Positions 23,516 through 33,042 of a stretch of DNA of 34,019 bases are shown here, piece by piece. Below the pieces are notes generated by a model. The model made no database searches, was not told the origin of the DNA, and was given only the letters and a program-made list of their open reading frames with translations. Numbering within the stretch: the first letter of the stretch is position 1; every line of letters starts with the position of its first letter. Position numbers and translations under genes: made by a program. Origin of the DNA: an uncultured Verrucomicrobiota bacterium (lineage in GTDB: Bacteria; Verrucomicrobiota; Kiritimatiellia; RFP12; UBA1067); the NCBI GenBank assembly GCA_945834475.1, contig CAMAHK010000013.1, positions 1 to 34,019 on the forward strand, written 5' to 3'.

Positions 23516-25072
23516 TTACCTCCTCGTCACCACGTCGTAGGGCGTCTGCCGGAACTCGATCTTCTCGTCCTTGAGCCGCTCCTCGCCAAGCTTGTTCCAT
23601 TCCCCGTACACGACGAGCTTGCGGTACTCAGCCTGCCCGAGGTCTTCCTTGATGACGCCAAGCGTCTGGCGCGTCAGCACATTCCCGCCGTTCACGCTTC
23701 TGTCGTGCAGGATGCCGTTGTACAAAAGCGCATACGCGACGCCGTCGTGGATGCCGAGGACGGTTCCTTTCGCTCCCTTGCTCGCCCCCCACGCCGTGCC
23801 GGTGTCCTGCCACCAGACATGCGCCGCCAGGACTTCGTAGGGGATCGACTCCGCAATCTGCCCGCGCTCGTCCAAGAGCGGCTCGCCAAGCTCGTAGAAG
23901 CGGAAACCGCCGCCGCCGCTCCATTTCACCGCCTTGGAGATTCCGCCCTGCTCGCCGTCGACGACCTTCTTCATCCGCACCGCGCAGTGCGTCTTCGCGT
24001 GATCGCCCATCTCGATGCCGATCCAGCGACGCCCCATCTTGTGCGCAACCGCCGCCGTCGTGCCGCTGCCGAGAAACGAATCCATCACCAAGTCGCCCTC
24101 GTCTGTCGCAATCTCAAGAATGCGCTGTACAAGTCGTTCCGGCTTCGGCGTCGTAAAGGCATCCTCCGTACCGAACAATGCGGCTTGTTCCGATTTGGAG
24201 TTGCGGTTGCTCCCAGCGAAAGAAAAAGACCATAACGTTTCGGGCGGACGAGTCGCATTCGCATCTGCATAGATCTTGTAGTATGGGGACCAACCCTTGC
24301 GACCTTTCACCCATTCAATGTAAGTGGGATTATTCGTTACCTTTTCTTTTGACCATCGCCAGTTTCCATCAGAACCGTCAGCACGGATCGGATAGATCTC
24401 CGTTCCATCGGGGGCAATCATCGCATAGTACAAATTAGGCCGATCCTCGCGCCCATCGTTTTGTCCCATTGCGCGAAGTGGTTTTAGATAATATCTTCGC
24501 CCGTCCTTATCCACCTTGTCATAATGCTCTGGTATCTCATCGACCTTGACTTTGTTGATTTTCAAAGCCGTTATATTCTTGGCGTACACAAGTGTATGAT
24601 CGTACCGAGTAGAAAACAACTTTGCGTCCATGCGCGGGCTGTCCGATTTCTCCCATGCCACATCCGCAATGAAATTACGCCGTCCGAGGATTTCATCACA
24701 TAGAACCTTGCAGTAATGTGCCTCACCATCATCCAGACTAATCCAGATGCTGCCGTCCTCACGCAAGAACTCGCGAAGGAGCTTGAGGCGAGGGTACATC
24801 ATATTGAGCCAAGTGGAGTGTTCGAGGTTGTCGTCGTAATGCTCGAACGCGGAGCCGGTGTTGTACGGCGGATCGATGTAGATGCATTTCACCTCTCCGG
24901 CGTAGAACGGCAGCAACGCCTTCAGCGCCTCCAAGTTGTCGCCGTGGACGAGGATGTTGTCCTTGGTCGCTTCTCCATAGCCAAGCGACTTCTCATCGCG
25001 GAGAATCTTCATTACGACGTCCTTCGTCGCCTTGGCCGCTTTCTCGCGCCCCATCCAGTTCAGCATCGGCAT
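23516..25072 (-). CDS. Type III DNA methyltransferase, Mod subunit
   Basis: Methylates adenine (N6) in one strand of an asymmetric site and supplies specificity to Res. Beta-class order: the catalytic DPPY motif (YIDPPYNTGS) precedes the AdoMet motif (DSFLGSGTTAAVAHKMGRRW). The middle part, from WEKSDSPRMDAKLFSTRYDH on, is the target-recognition region. I choose M at 25072 (MPMLNWMGREKAAKATKDVV), which has GGAGGG about 8 nt upstream; 518 aa. A longer frame from 25138 adds MKPHMLFAALIAGALFAEGG, which looks like a signal peptide and would not suit a cytosolic enzyme. XRE lies upstream and res follows. The sequence recognised is unknown. Confidence 0.92.
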   Translation of the reverse strand: MPMLNWMGREKAAKATKDVVMKILRDEKSLGYGEATKDNILVHGDNLEALKALLPFYAGEVKCIYIDPPYNTGSAFEHYDDNLEHSTWLNMMYPRLKLLREFLREDGSIWISLDDGEAHYCKVLCDEILGRRNFIADVAWEKSDSPRMDAKLFSTRYDHTLVYAKNITALKINKVKVDEIPEHYDKVDKDGRRYYLKPLRAMGQNDGREDRPNLYYAMIAPDGTEIYPIRADGSDGNWRWSKEKVTNNPTYIEWVKGRKGWSPYYKIYADANATRPPETLWSFSFAGSNRNSKSEQAALFGTEDAFTTPKPERLVQRILEIATDEGDLVMDSFLGSGTTAAVAHKMGRRWIGIEMGDHAKTHCAVRMKKVVDGEQGGISKAVKWSGGGGFRFYELGEPLLDERGQIAESIPYEVLAAHVWWQDTGTAWGASKGAKGTVLGIHDGVAYALLYNGILHDRSVNGGNVLTRQTLGVIKEDLGQAEYRKLVVYGEWNKLGEERLKDEKIEFRQTPYDVVTRR

Positions 25073-25146
25073 GTCAGAGCCTCCCTCCGCAAACAACGCC
25101 CCCGCAATCAGGGCGGCAAACAGCATGTGTGGTTTCATGTTCCATT

Positions 25147-25371
25147 TTACGCTTTCCGTTTCGGTTGCACAGACGGAGAATATTCCACGATATCGTCAAG
25201 GTCGCAGCCGAATGTGTCACAGATTCGCTTGAGGATCGTTGTCGTGACATCCTCGCCCTTGGAGAGCTTTGCGAGTGTGCAAGTGGACAGACCGACGGCA
25301 CGACGCATCTCCGTTCGCGTCATGCCTCGGTCAATCAGCAGCTTCCAGAGCTTATTGTAACAAAACGCCAT
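25147..25371 (-). CDS. XRE/Cro-type HTH regulator, possible RM control protein
   Basis: 74 aa. LWKLLIDRGMTRTEMRRAVG, then LSTCTLAKLSKGEDVTTTIL and KRICDTFGCDLDDIVEY is a complete five-helix Cro/C1 HTH domain, the type found as stand-alone regulators (HTH_26-like). AAGGAG and an extended -10 TGGTATAAT precede the ATG. It is 74 nt upstream of the chosen mod start. A control (C) protein role that delays or limits RM expression is a reasonable inference from position, but no operator repeats are clear. Confidence 0.82.
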   Translation of the reverse strand: MAFCYNKLWKLLIDRGMTRTEMRRAVGLSTCTLAKLSKGEDVTTTILKRICDTFGCDLDDIVEYSPSVQPKRKA

Positions 25372-25403
25372 ACAAACTCCTTTTCACAGGATCGATGGCT
25401 AAT

Positions 25404-25412
25404 ATTATACCA
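25404..25412 (-). promoter_or_regulatory. Extended -10 TGGTATAAT for the XRE-RM gene train
   Basis: The minus strand reads TTATGGTATAATATTAG. Start site about 25397, leader about 26 nt with AAGGAG before the XRE ATG. It is the only clear promoter seen before the 12-kb run of genes to 13049. Confidence 0.65.
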
Positions 25413-25481
25413 TAATTCTGTCCGAATCCTCAAACCAAAGATTTGTATTATCAGAACATCGCACCGGGTTCAAACGCTCTT

Positions 25482-26405
25482 TTATGGGTTCTGGTTATGG
25501 CTGTTAATCCACTCCGACTTGAAGTCCGCGCCCTTGGCGAGCGCATCGCGGATGTCAGCAACGGCCTTGATGCGGTCAAGGTCAAGCGACGGGACGGTAA
25601 TCCGACGCTTACAATCGTCGCAGCACGGCAGACGAAACGTTGCCGAACCGCGCAGAGGCATATCGTCGAACAGCTTGATGTTGCCCATTTCGACAGGGAA
25701 TACGTCCTCTTCCGTCACGACCTTGTCGCAGAAGGAGCAATGGATGCCGTCGAGGGCGCGAAAGTTCCCAAGAACCACACTGGCAATCTGCATCTCGCCC
25801 TGCGAAATCTTCACATCGACCTTCTCGCCAGGTTTGGGCGGACGCGTCTCGTGGACAGTCAACTTGCCTCCCTCGACCCTCGTTTCCGTCACATACGCCG
25901 GGAACACATATTCGACCATCCAACTCTCGTTTCCCCGCCTGATGCAGAGGATGAAGACACGGCACATTACGCCCTTGCGCAAGATCGTCCCCACATACGT
26001 CGCCATATCGTCAGCACTGTGCTTTTTCATGAACACCGAGCTGATGGCCGGAACCAGACCGAACTTCACGACTTCAAAATCGGCGTTGTCCCTGTCTGAC
26101 TTGCAATGAAGAAGCGGCTTGCCGAGAAATGCCATGCCAATGCCCACCCACGACTCAATGTCGTCATTGACATGATCCGGGGCAAGCACCATGTGTTCCA
26201 CATAGACCCACTCGGCGTCGGACTTGCCTTCAAACCTGAATCCGGCATTCCATTGCGAACGGCGTTCGACTACAGCCTCCTTCGCAAACCCAGGCATCAG
26301 CTTCAGGCAGAAGTTGCCCTCCGCAACCTCCCTCGTCTCCAGATGGTTCCCATACGCCCCAAGGTAAGTCAGCAGCGTGTCGGCAAAGCCTTTCTTATGT
26401 TTCAT
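25482..26405 (-). CDS. Unknown soluble protein with a four-cysteine zinc-finger-like module
   Basis: From M at 26405 (GGGAGG five nt upstream) the protein has 307 aa. It starts MKHKKGFADTLLTYLGAYGN. Residues about 225-270 carry CSFCDKVV ... LPCCDDCKRRI, a CxxC...CxxC arrangement suited to zinc. The N-terminal 200 residues have alternating hydrophobic strands (WVYVEHMVLAPDHVNDDIES, EVVKFGLVPAISSVFMKKHS) without a recognised family. It lies 17 nt after the 304-aa gene and upstream of the XRE promoter on the same strand. I see no nuclease or helicase motif. Confidence 0.55.
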   Translation of the reverse strand: MKHKKGFADTLLTYLGAYGNHLETREVAEGNFCLKLMPGFAKEAVVERRSQWNAGFRFEGKSDAEWVYVEHMVLAPDHVNDDIESWVGIGMAFLGKPLLHCKSDRDNADFEVVKFGLVPAISSVFMKKHSADDMATYVGTILRKGVMCRVFILCIRRGNESWMVEYVFPAYVTETRVEGGKLTVHETRPPKPGEKVDVKISQGEMQIASVVLGNFRALDGIHCSFCDKVVTEEDVFPVEMGNIKLFDDMPLRGSATFRLPCCDDCKRRITVPSLDLDRIKAVADIRDALAKGADFKSEWINSHNQNP

Positions 26406-26422
26406 TGATGCCTCCCGGCTCA

Positions 26423-27337
26423 TCATTCCTCGGTTACAATCACGACTATTCCGGCCGCACACAGCGCCTTTACGTTCTCCTGCGCGGTTTTATCACCTAG
26501 AAACGCCCCAGTAATGGAATCGGACATCGCCTGAGTTGGCGCAAAATCCAAAAGTGCGCAAGCTCCAGCAGGCGCACCGCCCATCGCGTGACGGATCATG
26601 AACAAATAGGTGATGCTGTCTTCATTATCCTTCTTGAGGCCCGAGCCATATCCGAACATGAAGTCGTCGTTCAATATCCATACAGTTCCTGGTTCGTTTG
26701 CGGTTTCCCTGCCGTTCATCAGCCCCTTGACTATCTCGACCTGGGCCTCGCGCATCTTCATGGTCGTGTCCGCCAACGACAGTCCGTTCGTGCCGTCCAC
26801 CGTCCATCTGATCTCTCCATCCGGGAACTGAGCCAGCTTGACGCTCGCCGCCAACTCGAAACGCTCCGCAAAGTCCAATTTAAGCCCCGTCGCATTCTTG
26901 ACCGGTTTAAGCTGCGGAAAGCTTTTGTCCTTTGCTTTAGGGAACCCGATCTTTGAATCGTAGTATGCCTTTGTTGCATTCTCGTACCGAAACGCAAGCG
27001 GCTCGTCGGCTTTCGGCAACGGGATGCCGCCAGTAGCCGTATCATTTGCAATCTTCTCGAGAAGCGCAATCCCCTCGTCCAACGGTATCGACACGGTATT
27101 TCCGTCGTCGGAAAATGTTTTCTTGCCATCGCCATCCGTCTGTGTCTTCTTGGCCGCGAGCTCCGAGAACTTTCCCGAATTCTTTGCAAGCCCAGACAGC
27201 GCCATCGTCTTTATGAACGCCTGATAGCGATTCGCCGCGCTCGCGTCCTCAACGCTGCGCAACACCGCCGCTGGAAGAGAATAGCTGCACCATAGCTTCC
27301 CGTTGTCGAAGTCAACGAAAAAGAGCGCGTACTTCAA
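26423..27337 (-). CDS. Unknown 304-aa protein, start uncertain
   Basis: The listed start is TTG at 27337 with no ribosome-binding site; the frame remains open 60 nt further to a TAG without ATG or GTG, so the 5' end may be truncated. The protein includes YALFFVDFDNGKLWCSYSLP, a low-complexity stretch AAKKTQTDGDGKKTFSDDGN, and a C-terminal part GAPAGACALLDFAPTQAMSD plus LCAAGIVVIVTEE. It is not recognised. Its 5' end abuts a plus-strand recombinase fragment, so both genes may have been cut by the same event. The 307-aa gene follows 17 nt downstream. Confidence 0.5.
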   Translation of the reverse strand: MKYALFFVDFDNGKLWCSYSLPAAVLRSVEDASAANRYQAFIKTMALSGLAKNSGKFSELAAKKTQTDGDGKKTFSDDGNTVSIPLDEGIALLEKIANDTATGGIPLPKADEPLAFRYENATKAYYDSKIGFPKAKDKSFPQLKPVKNATGLKLDFAERFELAASVKLAQFPDGEIRWTVDGTNGLSLADTTMKMREAQVEIVKGLMNGRETANEPGTVWILNDDFMFGYGSGLKKDNEDSITYLFMIRHAMGGAPAGACALLDFAPTQAMSDSITGAFLGDKTAQENVKALCAAGIVVIVTEE

Positions 27338-27385
27338 CGACTCGCAGTAACCGCGAAGCCGACGCAGCGTGAGCTGGACGACGCG

Positions 27386-27670
27386 TTGGCGCAGGGAACC
27401 GTGCTAAAGTCCTTCGCCAAGGCTCTTGCATGGATGAAGCTAATCGACGAGGGGAAGGCCGCATCAGTCAGCCAGCTGGCGGAACTCGTAGGAACGGACC
27501 GCCGCTACGTGCTCTACACGATACGGCTGGCGACGCTGTCGCCGAGAATTATCCGCGCCGCGATGAAAGGAGAACTGCCGGACGGATTCTCGCTTCAGAA
27601 GGTACGCAAGATCGAAACCGACGACTGGGAAGAACAGGAACGGCTCCTGGGATTCCCCGCAATCCAATGA
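27386..27670 (+). pseudogene. Serine-recombinase C-terminal fragment
   Basis: TVLKSFAKALAWMKLIDEGK, then AASVSQLAELVGTDRRYVLY and TIRLATLSPRIIRAAMKGEL follow the C-terminal HTH region of large serine recombinases (hxKALAxAxxWxxLLExG...hxxhAxxxxhxxxYVxRhLRLAxLAPxIhxAI). The resolvase catalytic domain is absent; the frame upstream opens only from a TAG near 27293 and has no catalytic residues. It could also be a small stand-alone HTH protein started at TTG 27386. The stop overlaps an ATG of the following ORF. Confidence 0.55.
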
Positions 27671-27681
27671 AAGGAAAGAAG

Positions 27682-27996
27682 ATGAAGATACAGCGAAACC
27701 CCGAATGCATGATCGTGAACTGTGCGCCGCCAATTGAACTGGTGGCCAAGGTGCGCACGGCGATTGCCGGACGGACCGTCCCGTGGTGGACGCGGGCCGG
27801 GCACAAGCCCAGCAAGCGACAAAGGCAGATGGGCGTTTCGACGTTCTTCATCGAAGCCGTCGCAAAGGCCGTCGAGGGCGTCGTCCCGTCGCCGGAGAAC
27901 CTCGCGTGGGCGGAGGAGATGCGGGCGAAGGGACGAGAAAACCACGCCATCGCCACGCGGGAGCGCTGGGAGAAACGCCGCGCCAAGCGGAAATAG
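27682..27996 (+). CDS. Basic 104-aa protein, unknown
   Basis: ATG preceded by AAGGA at six nt. An in-frame ATG at 27667 overlaps the previous stop and would add MKGKK. The protein contains APPIELVAKVRTAIAGRTVP, WWTRAGHKPSKRQRQMGVST and a very basic C-terminus (TRERWEKRRAKRK), with little hydrophobic content. It may bind nucleic acid. A good terminator follows 24 nt later. It sits at the tRNA-proximal island edge. No family recognised. Confidence 0.5.
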   Translation: MKIQRNPECMIVNCAPPIELVAKVRTAIAGRTVPWWTRAGHKPSKRQRQMGVSTFFIEAVAKAVEGVVPSPENLAWAEEMRAKGRENHAIATRERWEKRRAKRK

Positions 27997-28020
27997 ACCA
28001 ATCCAGATCAAGCCCACATT

Positions 28021-28055
28021 GGCCGAGTGTGTTACTTGCACACTCGGCCATTTTT
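28021..28055 (+). terminator. Rho-independent terminator
   Basis: Perfect 11-bp stem GGCCGAGTGTG/CACACTCGGCC with a 7-nt loop, followed by ATTTTTG. It ends the plus-strand unit with the recombinase fragment and the 104-aa gene. Confidence 0.85.
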
Positions 28056-28059
28056 GCGT

Positions 28060-28169
28060 CATAAAAACTTCTCCCTTGCAAGGCGCAAGGGAGAAAATCG
28101 GGAGTGTGACGGGGGGTATGACCTCGTCACACCCCCTCTACCTCGTCACACTCTGGAGAAGTTTTTATG
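28060..28169. repeat. 110-bp nested inverted-repeat element
   Basis: The outer ends are a perfect 15-bp inverted repeat, CATAAAAACTTCTCC and its complement (28060-28074, 28155-28169). Inside are a perfect hairpin TCCCTTGC/GCAAGGGA (about 28072-28092) and two CGTCACAC-type repeats facing AGTGTGACG. It resembles a non-coding miniature mobile element. It lies between the terminator and tRNA-Val. Confidence 0.65.
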
Positions 28170-28238
28170 AAAGGCCGGATTGCGGAAACCCTTTATATAT
28201 TGGGGATTTTTCGGGAGTCGCAGGATGATAAAACAAAG

Positions 28239-28258
28239 GGGAGAAGCCAACTTCTCCC
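28239..28258 (-). terminator. Terminator of the gyrB-tRNA-Val unit
   Basis: Perfect 8-bp stem GGGAGAAG/CTTCTCCC with a TTGG loop on the minus strand, followed by CTTTGTTTTATC. It is 16 nt past the tRNA 3' end. Confidence 0.75.
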
Positions 28259-28274
28259 TTTCGGTATCGTGGAT

Positions 28275-28351
28275 TGGTGGACGATGAGGGACTCGAACCC
28301 CCGACCTTGACCGTGTAAAGGTCCTGCTCTAACCAACTGAGCTAATCGTCC
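28275..28351 (-). tRNA. tRNA-Val (anticodon UAC)
   Basis: 77-nt cloverleaf with acceptor stem GGACGAT/ATCGTCC, D-loop region AGCTCAGTTGGTTAGAGC, anticodon loop TTTACAC (anticodon TAC), T-arm GGGGGTTCGAGTCCC, discriminator A and an encoded CCA. It reads GUA valine codons. It lies five nt after the gyrB stop, probably on the same transcript. Confidence 0.95.
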
Positions 28352-28356
28352 TAAAA

Positions 28357-30638
<2,282 letters not shown>

Positions 30639-30642
30639 AAAA

Positions 30643-31593
30643 TCAGAGCGTTTTCGTAGTCCAGGCGAGATAGCCGCGGGACTTCATCTCCGCAGCGATT
30701 CGCACGGCCTCTGACTCGTCCGCTGCCCAGCCAAAGACGGTCGCGCCCGAACCCGTCATCTGAACTTCCCGCGCACCGGCCGCACGCAACGCGGCAAGTG
30801 CTTCGCCGATCTCGGGATAAAGCGCGACCGCCGGGGACTCGAGGTCGTTCTTCGGCGACGGATAGGTCGAGCGCACGAACGCCTTGAAGACCGCAGGTGT
30901 CGAGGAATGGACGCCGGGGTTGGCGAGGATGAGGAATCGTGAGGTTGAGGTTGGAGGTTGAGGTTGACGAAGGAGGGAGACTCTTTCGCCGCGGCCCTCC
31001 ATCAGAACAGGGGCGCGGTAGTGCTGGGCGAGGACGAGCGCGGGCACGTCGCTGCCGACTTGTGCGCCGAGGTCGGAGAGAGCTTCGGGCGTGTAACCGA
31101 GTTGCCAGAGGGCGTTGAGCGCGAGGAGAATCGCCGCGGCGTCGGCGCTACCGCCACCAAGACCGCCGCCCGCCGGGATGCGCTTGGTGACATGGATGCG
31201 GAGGCCTTTTTTATTGCGACGCGACAAGAGTGTCGCGTCCCCGTTGAGGTGGATGTCTTCGGCACTACGCGACAAGAGTGTCGCGTCCCCGTTGAGGTGG
31301 ATGTCTTCGGCACTACGCGACAAGAGTGTCGCGTCCCCGTTGAGCTGCGCGTCTTGATATCGGGGGCGAGGCACTCCTGCCTCGCCGCAAAGAACCTTTA
31401 CCGCCTTAACGATCAGGTCTCCTTCGCCGTAACCCGTATCCGTCGCGATGACGCCATCGTCCGTCTCCTCGATCTCAAGCGTATCGGCGAGGGCGATGGG
31501 CTGTACAATGGAACGAAGCGCGTGGTATCCATCCGCGCGCTTCCCCAGAACCTCTAGCGTGAGGTTGATCTTGGCGTAGGCCTCAATCTTCAT
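30643..31593 (-). CDS. ispE: 4-diphosphocytidyl-2-C-methyl-D-erythritol kinase with in-frame palindromic inserts
   Basis: GHMP kinase of the MEP isoprenoid pathway: phosphorylates CDP-ME at the 2-hydroxyl. MKIEAYAKINLTLEVLGKRA DGYH at the start carries the substrate lysine and ADGYH motifs. PAGGGLGGGSADAAAILLAL is the GHMP ATP loop, and MTGSGATVFGW the third motif. I start at M 31593, overlapping the acidic ORF's stop region; a longer frame begins with Thr/Arg-rich, unlikely sequence. The 316-aa length exceeds the usual about 285. The excess is mainly CGEAGVPRPRYQDA and repeated LNGDATLLSRSAEDIH units between the N-domain and the ATP loop, plus QPQPPTSTS later. Confidence 0.92.
   Translation of the reverse strand: MKIEAYAKINLTLEVLGKRADGYHALRSIVQPIALADTLEIEETDDGVIATDTGYGEGDLIVKAVKVLCGEAGVPRPRYQDAQLNGDATLLSRSAEDIHLNGDATLLSRSAEDIHLNGDATLLSRRNKKGLRIHVTKRIPAGGGLGGGSADAAAILLALNALWQLGYTPEALSDLGAQVGSDVPALVLAQHYRAPVLMEGRGERVSLLRQPQPPTSTSRFLILANPGVHSSTPAVFKAFVRSTYPSPKNDLESPAVALYPEIGEALAALRAAGAREVQMTGSGATVFGWAADESEAVRIAAEMKSRGYLAWTTKTL
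30941..30967 (-). repeat. GAGGTT/AACCTC microrepeat inside ispE
   Basis: Plus strand GAGGTTGAGGTT-GGAGGTTGAGGTTGA, about four and a half hexamers, coding in frame for QPQPPTSTS. It lies in a loop region of IspE after the ATP motif. Confidence 0.7.
31221..31344 (-). repeat. 48-bp tandem palindromic unit, 2.6 copies, in frame within ispE
   Basis: Copies begin at 31221, 31269 and 31317 (last one 28 bp). Each starts with the hairpin GCGACA-AGAG-TGTCGC followed by GTCCCCGTTGAG. The period of 16 codons keeps the ispE frame, giving LNGDATLLSRSAEDIH repeated. The two full copies are identical. Confidence 0.95.
31365..31386 (-). repeat. Second palindrome within ispE
   Basis: Perfect 9-bp stem GGCGAGGCA/TGCCTCGCC with loop CTCC, coding for GEAGVPR in ispE. 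It shares the GCGA...TCGC outer bases and 4-nt loop style with the 48-bp unit, 20 nt away. Confidence 0.8.
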
Positions 31594-31696
31594 CGTTCGA
31601 CTTCTCGTCGTCATCCTCGTCGTCATCGTCATCCGAATCGGGCTCCCCCTTCATCATCGAGGCCATTGCGTAAGCCATCACACTCGACGAAGCCAT
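31583..31696 (-). CDS. Small acidic ORF (37 aa) before ispE
   Basis: MASSSVMAYAMASMMKGEPD followed by an almost pure Asp/Glu run and KSNDED. Its TGA overlaps the ispE start region by 11 nt, suggesting coupling. The frame is open further upstream (SYEFVSRISADEIRSFG) back to the aminotransferase stop codon, in the aminotransferase frame, so a longer product with a non-ATG start or stop readthrough is possible. No ribosome-binding site is seen for the ATG. Not recognised. Confidence 0.4.
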   Translation of the reverse strand: MASSSVMAYAMASMMKGEPDSDDDDDEDDDEKSNDED

Positions 31697-31756
31697 GCCG
31701 AACGAGCGAATCTCATCCGCCGAAATGCGCGAGACAAACTCGTAGGAGGAGCTTCT

Positions 31757-33031
31757 TCAATTCTGGAGTTCCTTGATGGCGTTGTGGACGTTCGCGAAAA
31801 GCTTGTCGAGCTTTGCGAGCGGAATCGTCGAGAACGCGAGGCGGATGAGACCCGAGAGGACGATCGTCCCGGTCGAGTACTTCGCGATCAGGAGCTTGCG
31901 CACCTCTTCGGCGTCAACACCAAGCGGCTTCACGCACATGAAGTAGCCCGAATTGAACGGCATCGGCTCGAAGCTCTTCGCGTACTCGGGATGCTTCTTG
32001 AGGATCTTGCGGATCTCCATGTAGCGCTTCTTGAGGACGGCGTACTTCTCCTTCTTCTGCTTCGCGTAGTCGGGATCGGCATACGCGGCGATCGCGAGAT
32101 GCTGGCCGATCGACGTCACGTTCGAGAGAGCCGAACGCACGTTGCCCGCAGCCTTCGCCTCGAGTGCCTTGAGCTGCACCTCGGTCGCGCCCTTGAACGC
32201 GAACGAGATGAAGCCGACGCGGAGCCCCCAGACGTAGTCTTCCTTCGTCGTGCCGTCGAGCTTGACCGCGAGGACGTTCTCGTCGAGGTCGGAGAACTCC
32301 GCGAAGAGCGACTCGCCGTGAATGCCCTTCTCGTAGACGAGCCCGAAGTACGCGTCGTCGAGAACGACGACGATCTTCTTGCCCGCCTTCGCGACGGCCT
32401 TCACCGCCGCCACGATCTTCTTCGCATCCTCGACCGTGGCCGTGTAGCCGGTCGGGTTGTTCGGGAAGTTGAGAATAAGGATCTTCTTCGCGCCCGGCGC
32501 GAGAAGCGCCTCCTTCATAGCCGCCGCGTCAAAGCCGCCCTTCGCAAAGGTGTTGAACTTGCGGACCTTGCAGCCGACCGCCTCCTTGAAGATGAGCTCG
32601 TAGTTGTCCCAGAAGAAATCGGGGATGACAAGCTCGTCCTTCGCGTCGGCGAAGAGCTCGGCCGCGATCCGGAGGCCGTGCGTGAGCGCGTTCGTGACGA
32701 CGGGATTCGAAAAGAGCTTACCCTTGAGCGAGGGATTCTTCTTCACCTCGAGCTTCTTCCACTGCTCGCGGAGCGCCGGGAGACCGAAGCTACCCGCGTA
32801 GAGGAACGCCTTCTTGCCGAGCGGCACGTTCTTGGCGAATGCGTTGATCACGAGCGGGGAGCAGTCCTCCTCGAACGCCATCCCGATCGTCGCGTTGATG
32901 TCGCAACCCTTCGCCTCGCCTCCCTGACCGAGAATGCCGCCATAGGGGAAATAGAGACGCTTGCCTTCAGATGAAAGGAAACCCGCGGCTTCGCCGAGGG
33001 TTTTGTTAAGCTGTGTAGCCAGTGCGTTCAT
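31757..33031 (-). CDS. PLP-dependent aminotransferase, class I/II
   Basis: 424-aa fold-type I aminotransferase. LNFPNNPTGY has N192 (cofactor ring contact) and P193; D225 and Y228 in VVVLDDAYFGLVY contact the PLP pyridine; K263 in DGTTKEDYVWGLRVG is the likely Schiff-base lysine, and R271 (GLRVGF) the phosphate contact. The opening region RLYFPYGGILGQGGEAKGCD and ATIGMAFEE is a distinctive subgroup feature; substrate unknown. The ATG lies 11 nt after a TATAAT box, so the leader is only about 5 nt. It is followed by the acidic ORF and ispE on the same strand. Confidence 0.87.
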   Translation of the reverse strand: MNALATQLNKTLGEAAGFLSSEGKRLYFPYGGILGQGGEAKGCDINATIGMAFEEDCSPLVINAFAKNVPLGKKAFLYAGSFGLPALREQWKKLEVKKNPSLKGKLFSNPVVTNALTHGLRIAAELFADAKDELVIPDFFWDNYELIFKEAVGCKVRKFNTFAKGGFDAAAMKEALLAPGAKKILILNFPNNPTGYTATVEDAKKIVAAVKAVAKAGKKIVVVLDDAYFGLVYEKGIHGESLFAEFSDLDENVLAVKLDGTTKEDYVWGLRVGFISFAFKGATEVQLKALEAKAAGNVRSALSNVTSIGQHLAIAAYADPDYAKQKKEKYAVLKKRYMEIRKILKKHPEYAKSFEPMPFNSGYFMCVKPLGVDAEEVRKLLIAKYSTGTIVLSGLIRLAFSTIPLAKLDKLFANVHNAIKELQN

Positions 33032-33042
33032 AATTGCGTTGT

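Noticed and set aside
28275-28351. tRNA-Val as an integration site with a duplicated 3' end
   Set aside because: I found no second copy of the tRNA 3' end in the window, and the recombinase fragment is of the serine type, which rarely uses tRNA genes.
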